The notes under the pieces are model-generated. The model was not told the DNA's origin and searched no databases. It saw only the letters and a list, made by a program, of their open reading frames with translations. The position numbers and the translations under genes are program-made. A stretch of DNA of 64,000 nucleotides, from positions 75,219,236 through 75,283,235 of the forward strand of contig CM039463.1 in the NCBI GenBank assembly GCA_022414725.1. The letters run 5' to 3'. This document shows positions 61,762 through 64,000 of the stretch, in pieces; the stretch's first letter is position 1; every line of letters begins with the position of its first letter. This stretch comes from Microglena sp. YARC (Eukaryota; Chlorophyta; Chlorophyceae; Chlamydomonadales; Chlamydomonadaceae).

Positions 61762-62168
61762 AAGGTCTATACCGCACAAGGTCTATACCGCACAAGGTCG
61801 ATACTGCTCAAGGTCGATACCGCACAAGGTCGATAACGCACAAGGTCTATACCGCACAAGGTCGATACCGCTCAAGGTCGATACCGCACAAGGTCGATAC
61901 CGCACAAGGTCTATACCGCACAAGGTCGATACCGCTCAAGGTCGATACCGCACAAGGTCGATACCGCACGAGGTCTATACCGCACAAGGCCGATACCGCT
62001 CAAGGTCGATACCGCACAAGGTCTATACCGCACAAGGTCTATACCGCACAAGGTCTATACCGCACAAGGTCGATACCGCTCAAGGTCGATACCGCACAAG
62101 GTCGATAACGCACAAGGTCTATACCGCACAAGGTCGATACCGCTCAAGGTCGATACCGCACAAGGTCT
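61762..62168 (+). repeat. 16-bp minisatellite CAAGGTCGATACCGCA, about 25 copies
   Basis: Units differ at two positions (CTAT/CGAT, CGCA/CGCT). The Tyr/Arg/Thr frame across it is repeat-driven. Confidence 0.95.
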
Positions 62169-62399
62169 ATTTGACGTACTAGTCGTCAATCTTGGTTGGA
62201 CTCCCCCCCCATCCACCGACGAGATTGTGCAGGAAAGAGTATGTTAAGTGCATGGTGGTGCTATTTTGGGGGGACCAGCAAATATATACATATTTTACTC
62301 CAGGGGCTTAAGGGGCCAGTGAAGGGGCCAGAAATTGGGGGCCATAAGTCGTACTTAGCACCTCCACTTTTTCAGGCCCAATTTACGACGATTCTCCCA

Positions 62400-62620
62400 G
62401 TAGTATAAGAACGCTGTTCCTGGAGGAGGCTCAAAACCATCAACCCTTCAACCGTCCTCGAGCCAAACCTGAAGCTAGCTTGTGCGTCTGAAAGCTAGGA
62501 TGCGACGCATTCCAATCCAGCTGTAATCTTTGGGCTAGACACAGTTGCTGTAAATGGAGCTGCCGGGAAGCTACCATGAGTTATTCTTTGCACTACATGC
62601 GGCAGCTTCTAGGCAGGTCC
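62400..62620 (+). mobile_element. AGCTACGAGCAGC-family element, diverged
   Basis: AGCTTGTGCGTCTGAAAGCT, CAGCTGTAATCTTTGGG, CATGCGGCAGCTTCTAGGCA. A further fragment lies near 62925. Confidence 0.5.
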
Positions 62621-62629
62621 ATGAAAAAT

Positions 62630-63740
62630 ACTGACTCACCTTCAGTTGTCATCCTAACCTCGGACCCCATCCTTGCCGTCAGTAGATCTTGAACCATCAA
62701 AACACCCCGGGCACCAACTGAGCAGCCAACAATACAGGCGCCTACGGTATCTAGATCTCATTAAACCCTCGGAGTGGGACACCTAACACACATATTGGGG
62801 TGAAAATGCCCATTGGGGCGAAAATACTGTAAAAGCAACAAACAAATCAACTCCAGTTTTCATCCCTACCTCAGACTCACTCCTTCCCGCCACTGTCTAT
62901 TTTTTGTACTACATGTACCAACTTCTAGGCAGCTCCATGAAAACAAAAAACAACTCACCCCCCGTTGTCATCTCATCTTCGGACCCACTACTTGCCGCCA
63001 GTAGATCTTGGTCTATAAAAAAAAACCAACCACCAAATGAGCAGCCAACAACATGGGCGCACAAGGTATCTAAATCTCACTAAATCCTGGGGGGTGGGAC
63101 CTTTTGCACAAACCAGCCCATTGGGGTGAACATCCTTTCAAAAAAACAGAAAACCGACTCACCTCCAGTTGTCATCCCATCCTCGAACCCACTCCTTGCC
63201 GCCAGTAGATCTTGAACCAGCAAAACTCTTGCCCTCCAATTGACTTCCGACGTCCTCCCTGATGGCCTGTTACATTCAAGCACACAAACATTAGGGGGAG
63301 GCCGCCCTATGCAGGTGGTGCTTTGGTTTGGTTTGGCGTGGCGTGGTGTGGCAGATGTTGAACATGCAAAACTCTTGCCCTCCAATTGACTCCCAACATC
63401 CTCCCTGATGGCCTGTTACATTCAAGCACACACAAACATTAAGAGGTGGCCGCCCTGTGCAGGTGGTGGTTTGGTTTGGTGTGGGGTGCTGTGGCGTGGT
63501 GTGATGTGACAGATGTTGAACATGCAAAGCTCTGGCCCTCCAAGTGACTTCCAACATCCTCCCTGATTGCCTGCTACATTCAATCACACTGACATTAGGG
63601 GGTGCACACCATATGCAGGTAGTGGTTTGGTGTGGTGTAGTGTGGCAGATGTTGGACCAGCAAAACTCTTGCCCTCCAATTGACTCCCAACATCCTCCCT
63701 GATGGCCTGTTACATTCAAGCACACACAAATAAACATAAA
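62630..63740 (-). repeat. Tandem copies of both edges of an exon-like unit
   Basis: The 5' edge (minus strand GTAACAGGCCATCAGGGAGG, then AGTCAATTGGAGGGCAAGAG) recurs at about 63235, 63380, 63545 and 63675 on the plus coordinates. The 3' edge (minus AGATCTACTGGCGGCAAG through GATGACAACTGGAGGTGAG) recurs at about 63165-63215, 62955-63005, 62850-62900 and 62637-62690. The two sets meet only at 63163-63266. Confidence 0.85.
63163..63266 (-). CDS. Candidate exon of an unrecognised gene
   Basis: 104 nt bounded by acceptor TGAATGTAACAG and donor GTGAGTCGG. Two frames are open. One reads AIREDVGSQLEGKSFAGSRS then TGGKEWVRGWDDNW; in the nearest copy its 5' half differs only by synonymous changes. The other reads LLAARSGFEDGMTTG at the 3' end, and there the downstream copies stay open only in this frame. 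The strand and exon status are inferred from splice signals and the edge-copy pattern. The rest of the gene would lie outside the window to the right or is unrecognised. No function is proposed. Confidence 0.4.
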
Positions 63741-64000
63741 TTAAAACCCAATTAAAAGAAACATTGACTAGGACCCTACTGCGCCTGTTCCAGCTTTGAG
63801 TTCAATAAAAAATAAAAATGGAAATGAATGAAATAGATTAACATAAATGAAAACAAATTAAATATAAATCAAAATAAATGAAAAGAAACAGTGACTAGGA
63901 TCTTACTGCGCCTGTGAAGGTTCAAGTTCAATACATAAATAAATTAACATGAAGGTTCAAGTTCAATACATAAATAAAAGGTACGTCTTATTTAGAGGCA

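Noticed and set aside
61683..62108. Tyr/Arg/Thr-repeat frame of 141 codons
   Set aside because: A 16-bp minisatellite; the three-unit (48-bp) period makes all frames open.

Overview
The window is nuclear DNA of a eukaryote, most likely a green-lineage alga. The genes have many spliceosomal GT-AG introns. TIC22 (chloroplast protein import) points to a plastid of green/plant type, and NHP2, BRE1 and ATG8 are standard eukaryotic housekeeping genes. I cannot name the species. I joined five gene models by hand from splice sites and reading-frame continuity. Several exons were not evident as long open frames, for example katG exon 2 and NHP2 exon 3. LAYOUT: katG (+, 70-8175, 4 exons, catalase-peroxidase with a signal peptide); a repeat-rich spacer; NHP2 (-, 12811-15706, 3 exons, H/ACA snoRNP protein); a spacer; BRE1 (-, 18798-39230, 11 exons over 20.4 kb, RING E3 ligase for histone H2B); a 196-bp divergent spacer; TIC22 (+, 39427-51556, 8 exons); a spacer; ATG8 (+, 54397-57502, 5 exons); then about 6.5 kb of repeats with a LINE-like relic and one orphan exon-like unit near the right end. 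The genes belong to unrelated pathways (peroxide detoxification, rRNA pseudouridylation, chromatin ubiquitination, plastid import, autophagy), so no operon-like logic applies; only BRE1 and TIC22 may share a promoter. The most unusual feature is the intron structure. In katG, BRE1 and TIC22, introns are largely tandem arrays whose unit includes the adjacent splice site plus roughly 20-100 bp of the neighbouring exon, so exon edges are copied 2 to 13 times into the intron. At least a dozen junctions show this. At one (BRE1 exons 7a/7b) duplication of an exonic AGGT site appears to have produced a new intron that splices in frame. MOBILE DNA: a non-autonomous Helitron with both termini readable; a family of about 10 palindrome-rich MITEs (core ATCATATGAT, ends TAGGGA-CGGCA); a second family with long inverted repeats (AGCTACGAGCAGCAGCTTCT); two hAT-like MITEs with imperfect 8-bp target duplications; and a 147-bp near-perfect hairpin. 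Long poly-C/poly-G runs are abundant. A 13-bp duplication breaks the reading frame of katG exon 1 as given. Coding lengths below follow from my exon joins and have not been checked against transcripts.
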